From: Streptomyces uncialis
Lineage (GTDB): Bacteria > Actinomycetota > Actinomycetes > Streptomycetales > Streptomycetaceae
DNA: 64,000 nt
Assembly (NCBI RefSeq): GCF_001905345.1
Contig: NZ_LFBV01000001.1
Span: 1,747,321-1,811,320 of the forward strand
Reading direction: 5' to 3'
In this document: piece by piece, positions 36,461-46,271 of the stretch
How the letters are laid out: each line of letters opens with the position of its first letter
How positions within the stretch are numbered: position 1 is the stretch's first letter
Position numbers and translations under genes: made by a program
The notes under the pieces: model-generated
What the model was told of the DNA's origin: nothing
Databases searched by the model: none
What the model saw: only the letters and a program-made list of their open reading frames with translations

Positions 36461-38889
36461 TACTGGCATGCCTCGCAGGACTCGGGGTTCTCCAGGGAGC
36501 AGGCGATCGCGTCCGCGTCGGGCGCGGCCTGCTGCACGGGGATGGTGGTGGGGGCGGGCCGCTCGGCGGCGGCGGACGAACCGGCCGCGCGGGCGATCCG
36601 GGTCGCCGGACGCGACCGCAGGTAGTACGTGGTCTTCAGGCCCGACTTCCAGGCGTACGCGTACATCGAGCTGAGCTTGCCGATGGTCGGCGTCTCCAGG
36701 AACAGGTTCAGCGACTGCGACTGGTCGAGGAACGGGGTCCGCGCGGCGGCCATGTCGATCAGACCGCGCTGCGGGATCTCCCACGCCGTGCGGTACAGCG
36801 CCCGGACCTCCTCGGGAATCCAGCGGAAGTCCTGCACCGAACCGCTGGACTCACGCAGCGCCTCACGGGTGCGCGCGTCCCAGACGCCCAGCTCCTTGAG
36901 CTCGTTCACCAGGTACGAGTTGACCTGGAGGAACTCACCGCTCAGCGTCTCGCGCTTGAACAGGTTGGACACCTGCGGCTCGATGCACTCGTAGACCCCG
37001 GCGATCGACGCGATGGTCGCGGTCGGCGCGATGGCCAGCAGCAGCGAGTTGCGCAGCCCCGTGACGGCGATCCGGGCACGCAGCGCGTCCCAGCGCTCGG
37101 GCCAGTGCGGCTCGACCCCGTAGTGGTCGGGGTGCAGCACCCCGCGGGCGGTACGGGTCTTGTCCCAGGCCGGGAGCGGGCCGTTGCGCTCGGCGAGCGA
37201 GGCGGACGCCTCGTACGCGGCGAGCATGATCCGCTCGGCGATCCGGGTGGACAGGGCGCGCGCCTCGGGGGAGTCGAAGGGCAGCCGCAGCTTGAAGAAG
37301 ACGTCCTGGAGACCCATCGCGCCCAGGCCCACCGGCCGCCAGCGGGAGTTGGAGCGGCCCGCCTGCTCGGTCGGGTAGAAGTTGATGTCCACGACCCGGT
37401 CGAGGAAGGTCACGGCCGTGCGGACCGTGGAGTCCAGCCGCTCCCAGTCGATGCCGTCGTCGCCCTCACCGGTGACGAACGCGCCGAGGTTGACCGAGCC
37501 GAGGTTGCACACGGCCGTCTCGCCGTCGTCGGTGACCTCCAGGATCTCGGTGCAGAGATTCGAGGAGTGGACGGTGTGACCGGGCTCGGCGGTCTGGTTG
37601 GCGGTGCGGTTCGCGGCGTCCTTGAAGGTCATCCAGCCGTTGCCGGTCTGGGCGAGGGTCCGCATCATCCGCCCGTACAGGTCCCGCGCGGGGATCGTCT
37701 TGCGGGCCAGCCCGGCGGCCTCGGCCCGGCGGTACGCGGCGTCGAACTCGTCGCCCCACAGGTCCACCAGCTCGGGCACGTCCGAGGGGGAGAACAGCGA
37801 CCAGGTGCCGTCCTGGTCGACCCGGCGCATGAACTCGTCGGGGATCCAGTGCGCGAGGTTCAGGTTGTGGGTGCGCCGCGCGTCCTCGCCGGTGTTGTCC
37901 CGCAGCTCCAGGAACTCCTCGATGTCGGAGTGCCAGGTCTCCAGGTAGACCGCGGCGGCGCCCTTGCGCCGGCCGCCCTGGTTGACCGCCGCGACGGAGG
38001 CGTCGAGCGTCTTCAGGAACGGGACGATGCCGTTGGAGTGGCCGTTGGTGCCCCGGATCAGCGAGCCGCGCGAACGGATGCGGGAGTAGGACAGCCCGAT
38101 GCCGCCGGCGTGCTTGGAGAGCCGGGCGACCTGGTGGTAGCGGTCGTAGATGGAGTCCAGCTCGTCCTGCGGGGAGTCGAGGAGGTAGCAGGACGACATC
38201 TGCGGGTGGCGGGTGCCCGAGTTGAACAGGGTGGGCGACGAGGGCAGGTAGTCGAGCCGGCTCATCAGCCGGTAGAGCGCCGCGACCTCGTCCAGCGCGC
38301 GTACGGAGTCGTCCTCGGCGAGACCGGAGGCGACCCGGAGCAGGAAGTGCTGCGGGGTCTCGACGACCTTGCGGGTGATCGGGTGGCGCAGCAGATAGCG
38401 GCTGTGCAGGGTGCGCAGCCCGAAGTAGCCGAAGCGGTCGTCGGCGGTGGTGTCGATGAGCGCGTCGAGACGGTCGGAGTACTTCGTCACGAACGCGGCG
38501 GTGCGGTCCGCGATCAGGCCCTCGCGGTGCCCGGTGGCGACGGACCCGGAGAAGGCGAGCACCCCCTGGGAGGCGGCCTCGGCGGCGATGCTGACGGTCA
38601 GCAGCCGGGCGGCGAGCCGGGAGTAGGCGGGGTCCTCGGAGATGAGTCCGGCGGCGGCCTCGGTGGCGAGTTCACGCAGCTCGCTCTCGTCGGCGCGGGC
38701 GGACCGGCCGCGCAGCGCCGCGGCGGCGACCCGGCCGGGGTCGGCGTCGGGGAGGTCGGCCGTCAGGTCGGTCAGCGTCCGCAGCAGCGCGGCCCCGGGG
38801 CCGTCGCTCGGTCGGGTCTGCTGGTCCTGGGCGGTCGTCGCAGGAGCCTGGCCGACAACTGATGCCGGATCGGCTGGCGCGATGGTCAC
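36460..38889 (-). CDS. nrdA: Class Ia ribonucleotide reductase large subunit
   Basis: This 809-residue subunit reduces ribonucleoside diphosphates. The catalytic triad is SSNLCTEI (Asn-x-Cys-x-Glu, about 460-467), with redox cysteines in QMSSCYLLDSP and in VCNLGSVNLG. The C-terminal shuttle pair is CEACQ at the very end. The N-terminal about 70 residues are Ala/Asp-rich. GTG 38889 follows GGGAGAGC and gives MTIAPADPAS; the frame runs on to 39186 through the riboswitch, so longer readings are excluded. It is the first gene of nrdABS, under a B12 riboswitch and NrdR boxes. Confidence 0.95.
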   Translation of the reverse strand: MTIAPADPASVVGQAPATTAQDQQTRPSDGPGAALLRTLTDLTADLPDADPGRVAAAALRGRSARADESELRELATEAAAGLISEDPAYSRLAARLLTVSIAAEAASQGVLAFSGSVATGHREGLIADRTAAFVTKYSDRLDALIDTTADDRFGYFGLRTLHSRYLLRHPITRKVVETPQHFLLRVASGLAEDDSVRALDEVAALYRLMSRLDYLPSSPTLFNSGTRHPQMSSCYLLDSPQDELDSIYDRYHQVARLSKHAGGIGLSYSRIRSRGSLIRGTNGHSNGIVPFLKTLDASVAAVNQGGRRKGAAAVYLETWHSDIEEFLELRDNTGEDARRTHNLNLAHWIPDEFMRRVDQDGTWSLFSPSDVPELVDLWGDEFDAAYRRAEAAGLARKTIPARDLYGRMMRTLAQTGNGWMTFKDAANRTANQTAEPGHTVHSSNLCTEILEVTDDGETAVCNLGSVNLGAFVTGEGDDGIDWERLDSTVRTAVTFLDRVVDINFYPTEQAGRSNSRWRPVGLGAMGLQDVFFKLRLPFDSPEARALSTRIAERIMLAAYEASASLAERNGPLPAWDKTRTARGVLHPDHYGVEPHWPERWDALRARIAVTGLRNSLLLAIAPTATIASIAGVYECIEPQVSNLFKRETLSGEFLQVNSYLVNELKELGVWDARTREALRESSGSVQDFRWIPEEVRALYRTAWEIPQRGLIDMAAARTPFLDQSQSLNLFLETPTIGKLSSMYAYAWKSGLKTTYYLRSRPATRIARAAGSSAAAERPAPTTIPVQQAAPDADAIACSLENPESCEACQ

Positions 38890-39033
38890 GTGAAGCTCTC
38901 CCTCGCTCGGCACGGGACTGGCGAGGGGGCGGGCGGGCACGCGGGCGCGCCGCCCCGAAGGCGGTACGCCGCGTCCACCGGCCCAGTCCTCGAAGCCCGG
39001 ACGTCTCATCTCCACCCGGACCGGTCGGAACGG

Positions 39034-39141
39034 GTGCGCCACTGTCAGGTCATCGGACTCACGGGTGCGCGAAAGCGCACCAAGTACACCGTTGCGGGAC
39101 AGTTCCGGATTCGCACCGGATTCCCCTGAGGTGGCGGCGAG
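39034..39141 (-). ncRNA. Cobalamin (B12) riboswitch in the nrdABS leader
   Basis: Read on the minus strand, the leader has the hallmark core GGGGAATCCGGTGCGAATCC, then AACTGTCCCGCAACGG, a variable hairpin, and the B12-box-like GAGTCCGATGACCTGACAG. P1 arms GCCAC and GTGGC close it. It ends about 145 nt before the nrdA start. The S. coelicolor nrdABS operon is known to be repressed by coenzyme B12 through such an element, so B12-dependent class II reductase is preferred when cobalamin is available. Confidence 0.92.
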
Positions 39142-39150
39142 CATGAGCAT

Positions 39151-39193
39151 ACATCTTGTGTTGCCGTGCGAGAGGGAGGCCCACATGTTGTGT
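39151..39193 (-). promoter_or_regulatory. Tandem NrdR boxes upstream of nrdA
   Basis: On the plus strand ACATCTTGTGT (39151-39161) and ACATGTTGTGT (39183-39193) are near-identical direct repeats with a 32-bp offset, about three helical turns. Read on the minus strand they are ACACAAGATGT and ACACAACATGT, matching NrdR-type half sites. Promoter hexamers must lie among them; TATGCT near the downstream box is a possible -10. Confidence 0.75.
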
Positions 39194-39199
39194 CTGTGT

Positions 39200-39637
39200 G
39201 GCGCGGGGCACGTTGCCGGGTGGCGCCGGGAGGGGCCTTGGCGGGGCGCGGAACGGCGCCGTGGGAGGCGTGAATTCGGGGCGTCCCGGGGGCGTGGAAG
39301 GCGTCTGGAGGGGCCGTCGGGGACGGCCGGGCATCCGGCGGCGGAGGTGTCGCGCGGCGCGGCGCGAAGGGCCGTGCGCGGCGTCGGCGGCGAAGCGGGG
39401 CGCGGACGCCCGGGGCGTGTCCGTCGTCACGCTCCGTGGTGGCTGAAGATGATCCATGGAGCGGAGCCCGGAAAAATGCCATTGGTCCAGACAACTCGCC
39501 TTGTCCGGCCCTGCGGAGGCGTTCTACGACTTTCGTCGGCGCCCCGTCCACGTGGCTGGGTGAGGTTCCTGGGGCAGGAGGGGGATCGGTGTCGCGTCCG
39601 TACCGGGACGGCTGGTTCCCCCCGCGAAGTGGGGTGG
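39200..39637. other. Gene-free gap with an orphan dre-like site
   Basis: No gene is supported: open frames lack ribosome sites and conserved motifs. A 16-mer ATTGGTCCAGACAACT (39481-39496) matches the DasR operator consensus at 13 of 16 positions but lies downstream of dasR and has no obvious promoter beside it. In S. coelicolor several genes occupy this interval, so it may be a deletion scar. Confidence 0.45.
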
Positions 39638-39676
39638 TTTCCCCCGGCGGGCCCGTTTCGGGGCCCGCCGGGGAAA
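39638..39676 (-). terminator. dasR terminator hairpin
   Basis: TTTCCCCCGGCGGGCCC pairs with GGGCCCGCCGGGGAAA around GTTTCG, with one bulge, 11 nt after the dasR stop on the minus strand. Confidence 0.75.
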
Positions 39677-39687
39677 GGAGGGGACGC

Positions 39688-40602
<915 letters not shown>

Positions 40603-40623
40603 TTATACACCCTTGACACCCCT

Positions 40624-40663
40624 AAAGGTCTAGGCCAAGCTCCAGCTACTGGTCTACACCATT
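40624..40663. promoter_or_regulatory. Two DasR operators (dre) upstream of dasA
   Basis: AAAGGTCTAGGCCAAG (40624-40639) and ACTGGTCTACACCATT (40648-40663) both follow the TGGTCTAGACCA-type consensus. They are 24 bp apart centre to centre in the dasR-dasA interval, about 90-125 bp before the dasA start, and would permit DasR control of both genes. Confidence 0.88.
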
Positions 40664-40750
40664 AAAGGCCAGGTCCCAGTTCCCACGAGCAGTTTCGCGC
40701 TGTAGTCATTCGCTGTGGGTGTGGGGGGTAGGCATCCTGAGGAGGGTGAC

Positions 40751-42031
40751 GTGAAGCGGAAGCTCATTGCGGCCATTGGTGTCGCGGGCATGTTGTTCTC
40801 TGTCGCTGCGTGCGGCGACAGCGACAGCGGGGACAAGAAGGAGTCCAAGGGTACGGACACCAAGGGGAAGACCCTGGTCGTCTGGTCCATGGACGGCTCC
40901 ACGCCGGACCCCTGGAAGAAGGCCGTGGCGGCCGACTTCGAGAAGAAGACCGGCTCGAAGATCAAGTGGGAGTCCCAGGTCTGGAACGGTATCCAGCAGA
41001 AGATCACCACCGCTCTCTCCGAGTCCAGCCCGCCGGACGTCATCGAGATCGGCAACACCCAGACCCCCGCCTACGCGGCGACCGAGGGTCTCGCGGAGCT
41101 CGGCGACCTCAAGACCGAGATCGGCGGCGAGTGGACCGAGGCGCTGAACAAGTCCTCGATCTACAACGACAAGCAGTACGCGGTGCCGTGGTACTTCGCC
41201 AACCGTGTCGTCCTCTACAACAAGAAGATCTGGGCCGAGGCCGGTCTGAAGGACACGCCCAAGACGCGTGACGACTTCTTCAAGGCGCTCGACACCATCA
41301 AGGAGAAGACCAAGGCCGAGCCGCTGTACATGGCCGGTCAGAACTGGTACTTCCTCGATGGCCTGATCATCGGCAAGGGCGCCGACCTGGTGAAGAAGGA
41401 AGGCGACAAGTACGTCTCCAACCTGTCCGACCCGAAGGTCGGCGAGGCGATGGAGCTGTACAAGAAGTACGCCTCCTACTCCTCGGCCCCCAAGGACAAG
41501 GACGAGGCCACCCCGCAGCAGGCCGACGTCTTCGCGAACGGCAAGACCGCCATGTTCATCGGCAACGCTTCCGAGGCCACCATCGCGGTCAAGGCCAACG
41601 CCAAGATCGAGAAGGACATCGGCTACTTCACCATCCCGGGTGAGTCGGCCGAGAAGCCCGAGAGCGTCTTCCTGGGCGGCTCCAACCTCGCCGTGCCGCT
41701 GCGCAGCAAGAACCAGGAGCTCGCCAAGGAGTTCCTGAAGATCGCGCTCGCCGATGAGCACCAGATCGAGTTCTCCAAGCTGATGGGCTTCACCCCGAAC
41801 AAGGCGTCGCTCCTGCCCAAGGTCGCGGGCAGCAACGCCGGCCTCGACGCCGCCGCCCCGGCCGCCGCGTTCGGTGGCACCACCCCGCTGATCCCCGAGT
41901 GGGCCGCGGTCGAGAACGTCCCGAACCCGATCAAGGACTACATGACGGCGGTCCTGAACGGTAAGTCGCACGCCGACGCGGCCAAGGACGCGGACGCGGA
42001 GATCAACAAGCGCCTCGCACAGGGCAGCTGA
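40751..42031 (+). CDS. dasA: Solute-binding lipoprotein of the chitobiose ABC importer
   Basis: This 426-residue lipoprotein captures N,N'-diacetylchitobiose/GlcNAc outside the cell. The signal peptide KRKLIAAIGVAGMLFSVAAC has a lipobox with Cys21. The mature part follows the family-1 sugar-binding fold (LVVWSMDGSTPDPWKKAVAADFEKKTG, PDVIEIGNTQTPAY, YAVPWYFANRVVLYNKKIW, FLGGSNLAVP). GTG 40751 has GGAGG 5 nt upstream. It is the first gene of dasABCD, under two dre sites. The ATPase (MsiK in Streptomyces) is not encoded here. Confidence 0.96.
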   Translation: MKRKLIAAIGVAGMLFSVAACGDSDSGDKKESKGTDTKGKTLVVWSMDGSTPDPWKKAVAADFEKKTGSKIKWESQVWNGIQQKITTALSESSPPDVIEIGNTQTPAYAATEGLAELGDLKTEIGGEWTEALNKSSIYNDKQYAVPWYFANRVVLYNKKIWAEAGLKDTPKTRDDFFKALDTIKEKTKAEPLYMAGQNWYFLDGLIIGKGADLVKKEGDKYVSNLSDPKVGEAMELYKKYASYSSAPKDKDEATPQQADVFANGKTAMFIGNASEATIAVKANAKIEKDIGYFTIPGESAEKPESVFLGGSNLAVPLRSKNQELAKEFLKIALADEHQIEFSKLMGFTPNKASLLPKVAGSNAGLDAAAPAAAFGGTTPLIPEWAAVENVPNPIKDYMTAVLNGKSHADAAKDADAEINKRLAQGS

Positions 42032-42199
42032 CCCGAGTACCCCCGCGCCCGGGGGGCGGCGGGCCGGACCTTCACACAGGCACCCCAGCCGGGGTGACCT
42101 GAGGAAAGACCGGTCCGCCGCCCCCGGGGCGCACCGGTGTGCGCCTCGGGGGCGCCCACCCGCGCATCGAAACGTACGGCCACGGAAGAGACGGCGACG

Positions 42200-43213
42200 A
42201 TGTCAGTGCAGACCGAACAAGCGGATGCGGACGGGGTGTCCGTCCGGAAGGGCGAGGCGCCACCGCCTCGCGGCGCGGGGAGCGCCACCAAGAACGGCGG
42301 AGGCGGTCGCAGATCGCCACGGGCCCGTGGCTCGTTCGCCCCGTACGCACTGCTGCTGCCGGCGACGATCGTCACCATCGTGCTGCTCGGCTGGCCCCTG
42401 GTGAAGAACGGCATGCTGTCGTTCCAGAACCTGAACCCCAAGCAGCTGATCCTCCACCTCACCGAGTGGAACGGGGTCGAGAACTACAAGGAGACGCTGA
42501 CCAACGAGGACTTCTGGCGGGTCGTACTCCGCTCGTTCCTCTTCACCACGGTCAACGTCGTCCTGATCATGGTGCTCGGCACCCTGATCGGTCTGCTGCT
42601 CGCGCGCCTCGGCCAGCGGATGCGGGTCACCCTGCTGATCGGCCTCGTGCTCGCCTGGGCCATGCCGATCATCGCGGCCACCACGGTCTTCCAGTGGCTG
42701 TTCGCCCAGCGGTTCGGCGTCGTCAACTACCTCTTCGTCCAGCTGGGCTTCGAGGGCATGGCCGACCACAACTGGCTCGGCACCCAGTTCTCCACCTTCG
42801 CGGTGGTGACCCTGGTGATCGTCTGGCAGTCGATCCCGTTCGTGGCCATCAACCTCTACGCGGCCAGCACCACCATCCCCCGCGAGCTGTACGAAGCCGC
42901 GGCGCTGGACGGTGCCGACTCCTGGAAGATCTTCCGGACGGTGACCTTCCCGTTCCTGAAGCCCTTCCTGTGGGCCACGCTCTTCCTCGAAGTCATCTGG
43001 GTCTTCAAGTCCTTCGCCCAGGTCTTCGCGATCAACCAGGGCAAGCCCGACCGGCTGACCGAGACCCTGCCGGTGTACGCGTACATCGAGGGCTTCGGCA
43101 ACCAGCACTTCGGTATGGGCGCGGCGATCTCGATCCTGACGATCCTGATCCTGCTCCTGTTGACCGCCTATTACCTGCGCACAGTGATCAAGCAAGAGGA
43201 GGACGAGCTGTGA
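42200..43213 (+). CDS. dasB: ABC sugar permease DasB
   Basis: This 337-residue permease has an unusually long hydrophilic N-terminus of about 48 residues (Gly/Arg-rich, GGGGRRSPRARG) before six helices beginning at APYALLLPATIVTIVLLGW. The cytoplasmic EAA loop for ATPase docking is YEAAALDGADSWKIFRTVTFP. ATG 42200 is chosen (MSVQTEQADADG); the ribosome site GGAAGAGA is distant. Its last codons overlap dasC (GTGA). A spacer of about 170 bp separates it from dasA. Confidence 0.94.
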   Translation: MSVQTEQADADGVSVRKGEAPPPRGAGSATKNGGGGRRSPRARGSFAPYALLLPATIVTIVLLGWPLVKNGMLSFQNLNPKQLILHLTEWNGVENYKETLTNEDFWRVVLRSFLFTTVNVVLIMVLGTLIGLLLARLGQRMRVTLLIGLVLAWAMPIIAATTVFQWLFAQRFGVVNYLFVQLGFEGMADHNWLGTQFSTFAVVTLVIVWQSIPFVAINLYAASTTIPRELYEAAALDGADSWKIFRTVTFPFLKPFLWATLFLEVIWVFKSFAQVFAINQGKPDRLTETLPVYAYIEGFGNQHFGMGAAISILTILILLLLTAYYLRTVIKQEEDEL

Positions 43214-44040
43214 AGCGCTCCTTCCTGGGCAAGCTCTGGCCCAACGCGACGTCGATCTTCCTCTTCGTCGTCTTCGTCTTCCCCGTCTACTGGATGTTCG
43301 CCACGGCGTTCAAGCAGCCCAGTGACATCGTCGTCGACACGCCGGTCTGGTTCCCGACCAGCCCGACGTTCGAGCACTTCACGACCGCCTCGAACGCCGA
43401 GGGGTTCTGGACACTGGTCCGCAACTCCCTCACGGTCACCGTGCTCGCGGTCACGCTCTCCCTGCTCATCGCGCTCTTCGCCTCCTTCGCCCTGGCCCGG
43501 ATGCGGTTCAAGGGGCGGCGCAGCTTCATCGTCGCGGTCATGATCGCGCAGATGGCGCCCTGGGAGGTCATGGTCATCGCGGTCTACATGATCGTGCGTG
43601 ACGCGGAGATGCTGAACAGTCTCGTTCCGCTGACCGTCTTCTACATGGTCATGGTGCTGCCCTTCACGATCCTGACGCTGCGCGGCTACGTCGCCGCCGT
43701 GCCGAAGGAACTGGAGGAGTCCGCGATGGTGGACGGCTGCACCCGCCCGCAGGCGTTCGTGAAGGTCATCTTCCCGCTGCTGGCGCCGGGTCTGATGGCC
43801 ACCTCGCTGTTCGGGTTCATCACCGCCTGGAACGAGTTCTCGATGGTCCTGATCCTGAACAAGGACCTCGAATCGCAGACGCTCCCGATCTGGCTCTCCA
43901 GCTTCCGGACCGTCTTCGGGGACGACTGGGGCGCCACCATGGCGGCATCCAGCATCTTCGCCATCCCGGTCCTCGTCCTCTTTGTCTTCCTCCAGCGCAG
44001 GGCCGTCAGCGGCCTCACCGAAGGCGCAGTGAAGGGATAG
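43210..44040 (+). CDS. dasC: ABC sugar permease DasC
   Basis: This 276-residue permease is the second membrane component of the chitobiose importer. It has six helices (first IFLFVVFVFPVYWMFAT) and the EAA loop LEESAMVDGCTRPQAFVKVIFP. GTG 43210 overlaps the dasB stop by 4 nt. It ends 7 nt before the dasD start, so the operon is tight. Confidence 0.95.
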   Translation: MKRSFLGKLWPNATSIFLFVVFVFPVYWMFATAFKQPSDIVVDTPVWFPTSPTFEHFTTASNAEGFWTLVRNSLTVTVLAVTLSLLIALFASFALARMRFKGRRSFIVAVMIAQMAPWEVMVIAVYMIVRDAEMLNSLVPLTVFYMVMVLPFTILTLRGYVAAVPKELEESAMVDGCTRPQAFVKVIFPLLAPGLMATSLFGFITAWNEFSMVLILNKDLESQTLPIWLSSFRTVFGDDWGATMAASSIFAIPVLVLFVFLQRRAVSGLTEGAVKG

Positions 44041-44047
44041 CCGACAG

Positions 44048-45529
44048 ATGACCACGCTCGCCACCACCGACACCCTCACCAAGGACGCACTGACCGTCCT
44101 CCAGCCAGGGTTCACCGGCACCAGCGCACCCGACTGGCTGCTGCGCCGACTGGGCGAAGGACTCGCCTCCGTCGGCCTGTTCGGCCGCAACATCCAGACG
44201 CCGGGACAGCTCGCCGCGCTCACCGCGCAACTGCGCGCCGAGCGGGACGACGTCCTGGTCGCCATCGACGAGGAGGGCGGGGACGTCACCCGCCTCGAAG
44301 TGGTCGACGGCTCCTCCTTCCCGGGCAACCTCGCGCTCGGCTCGGTCGACGACACCGAGCTGACCCGCGCGGTCGCCCATGAGCTGGGCCGCCGGCTCGC
44401 CGAGTGCGGGGTCAACCTCAACTGGGCGCCGTCGGCCGACGTCAACTCCAACCCCGACAACCCGGTCATCGGGGTACGGGCCTTCGGGTCCGGCACCGAC
44501 CTGGTCTCGCGGCACACCGCCGCGTACGTCGAGGGGCTCCAGGCCGCCGGGGTCGCCGCGTGCACCAAGCACTTCCCCGGTCACGGGGACACCGCGGTCG
44601 ACTCGCACCACGCGCTGCCGCGCATCGACGTGGACCTCGCGACCCTGGACGTCCGGGACCTGGACCCCTTCCGGGCCGCCATCGCCGCCGGCACCAAGGC
44701 CGTGATGAGCGCCCACATCCTGGTCCCGGCGCTCGACGCCGACCTCCCCGCGACGCTGTCCCGCCGCATCCTGACGGGCCTGCTGCGTGAGGAACTCGGC
44801 TACGACGGACTGATCGTCACCGACGGCATGGAGATGGAGGCCATCTCCGGCACGTACGGCATCGAGCGCGGCAGCGTGCTCGCCATCGCCGCGGGCGCCG
44901 ACGCGATCTGTGTCGGTGGCGGGCTCGCCGACGAGGACACCGTGCTGCGGCTGCGGGACGCGCTCGTCTCCGCGGTACGCACCGGCGACCTCGCCGAGGA
45001 GCGGCTCGCCGACGCGGCTGCCCGGGTACGGGCGCTGGCCGCCTGGACGCGGACCGCCGACACCGGCCCGGGCGTGCCGAGCGACGTCGGGCTCGTCGCC
45101 GCGCGGCGCGCGCTGCGGGTGACGCGCGGGGCCGCGTACTCCGGGCCCGTCACGGGGGCGCCGTTCGTGGCCTCCTTCCCGCCGGTCGCCAACATCGCCG
45201 TCGGGGACGAGACGCCCTGGGGCGTCGCCGCGGAGCTCCGCAAGGTGCTGCCCGGTACGGTCACCGGGGACTTCACGGGTGAGTCCGCGGGTGCGGACGC
45301 GCTCGCGGCCGCCGGGGACCGGCGGATCGTCGCGGTCGTCCGGGACGTCCACCGGCACGGGTGGATGCGGGCGGCGCTCGATCTGATCGTCGCGGCCCGG
45401 CCCGACACGGTTGTCGTGGAGATGGGTGTGCCGCGGGCCGACGCGGTCGGGGCGCTGTATGTCGCCACGAATGGCGCCGCACGGGTGTGCGGGGCTGCCG
45501 CGGTGGAGGCTCTTACCTCCACCCACTGA
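44048..45529 (+). CDS. dasD: Beta-N-acetylglucosaminidase, glycoside hydrolase family 3
   Basis: This 493-residue enzyme should cleave imported chitobiose to GlcNAc in the cytoplasm, since no signal peptide is seen. The GH3 NagZ-type motif ACTKHFPGHGDTAVDSHHALP contains the acid/base His. The nucleophile Asp lies in GLIVTDGMEMEAI. The early DEEGGDVTRL and NWAPSADVNSNPDNPVIG segments shape the sugar pocket. A C-terminal alpha/beta domain follows from about residue 340. ATG 44048 follows AAGGGATAG. Last gene of dasABCD; a 17-bp terminator comes right after. Confidence 0.94.
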   Translation: MTTLATTDTLTKDALTVLQPGFTGTSAPDWLLRRLGEGLASVGLFGRNIQTPGQLAALTAQLRAERDDVLVAIDEEGGDVTRLEVVDGSSFPGNLALGSVDDTELTRAVAHELGRRLAECGVNLNWAPSADVNSNPDNPVIGVRAFGSGTDLVSRHTAAYVEGLQAAGVAACTKHFPGHGDTAVDSHHALPRIDVDLATLDVRDLDPFRAAIAAGTKAVMSAHILVPALDADLPATLSRRILTGLLREELGYDGLIVTDGMEMEAISGTYGIERGSVLAIAAGADAICVGGGLADEDTVLRLRDALVSAVRTGDLAEERLADAAARVRALAAWTRTADTGPGVPSDVGLVAARRALRVTRGAAYSGPVTGAPFVASFPPVANIAVGDETPWGVAAELRKVLPGTVTGDFTGESAGADALAAAGDRRIVAVVRDVHRHGWMRAALDLIVAARPDTVVVEMGVPRADAVGALYVATNGAARVCGAAAVEALTSTH

Positions 45530-45540
45530 GCCCACAGAGC

Positions 45541-45580
45541 CAGACCCCCGTACCGAGTTGGGGCTCGGTACGGGGGTCTG
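45541..45580 (+). terminator. dasABCD terminator
   Basis: Perfect 17-bp stem (45541-45557 / 45564-45580) and 6-nt loop TTGGGG, 11 nt after dasD, followed by TCCGTTTTCC. Confidence 0.85.
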
Positions 45581-45651
45581 TCCGTTTTCCTGGGGGCCGT
45601 GGGTTTCTTGTGCTGGGCGTACTTGTTCCCTGTGCCGTCGTTCGGTGGTTT

Positions 45652-45926
45652 CGCGCAGTTCCCCGCGCCCCTTTGGGGCGCGTTCTGTTTGTTCTTCGGG
45701 TCGGTGCCGGTCGGGATTCTCCGTCCTCGATCCGACACGCTCGGTACGACGTGACCTTGGCCGACTGAAGAGCATCGGAGTCTGCGAGCAGAGATTCCCG
45801 CCCACCCCCTCCCGTAGCCATGCGACTGCACGAGGAGGGTGCTTTGAACCCCGACCCCGGTCGCTGACAGCCCGCACCCGGACGACAGCCCCAGCCGGAC
45901 GCCCCCAAAGGGGCGCGGGGAACTGC
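45652..45926 (-). repeat. Composite dispersed element, copy C, with extension
   Basis: The 187-bp core (45652-45840) is inverted relative to copies A and B. Its hairpin arm reads GCTC where others read GCCC, a G-U-compatible change. On its right a further module of about 85 bp (with GAACCCCGACCCCGG and CAGCCCGCA, ending GCCCCCAAAGGGGCGCGGGG) is shared with copies D and E but not A and B. Located between convergent dasD and nagB. Confidence 0.78.
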
Positions 45927-46265
45927 GCGAGCAACCAAGGACCACCCGCACCCGAACGGGAACCGCAAGAGGCGCGACCGAAGGGGCGCGAGGAACTGCG
46001 CACCCCCGTCCGACCCGAACGGGAACAGGTACGTCCAGGTGGGGAACCCCAGGGGCGCGGGGAACTGCGCACCCACCGAGCGACCTGTGCGGGGACAAGT
46101 GCGCTCAGCTGGGGAGACCTCGGGAGCGCAAGCGAAGGCGACCTGCGGGGAACTGCGCACCCCACGAGCGACGGCACGGGAACAAGTGCGCTGAGCCGGG
46201 GAGACCTCGGGCGCGCGCAAGCGGAAGGCGCCGGGCCCGTGGGGGCGCCGGCGCCTCGGGGGCGG
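45927..46265. repeat. REP-like repeat block
   Basis: Five or six GCGGGGAACTGCGC-type cores in one orientation, separated by 35-70 bp spacers containing GACCCGAACGGGAACAGG and GCGCAAGCGAAGGCGACC. No gene is seen. It fills the rest of the gap up to the nagB stop. Confidence 0.78.
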
Positions 46266-46271
46266 GGACGG

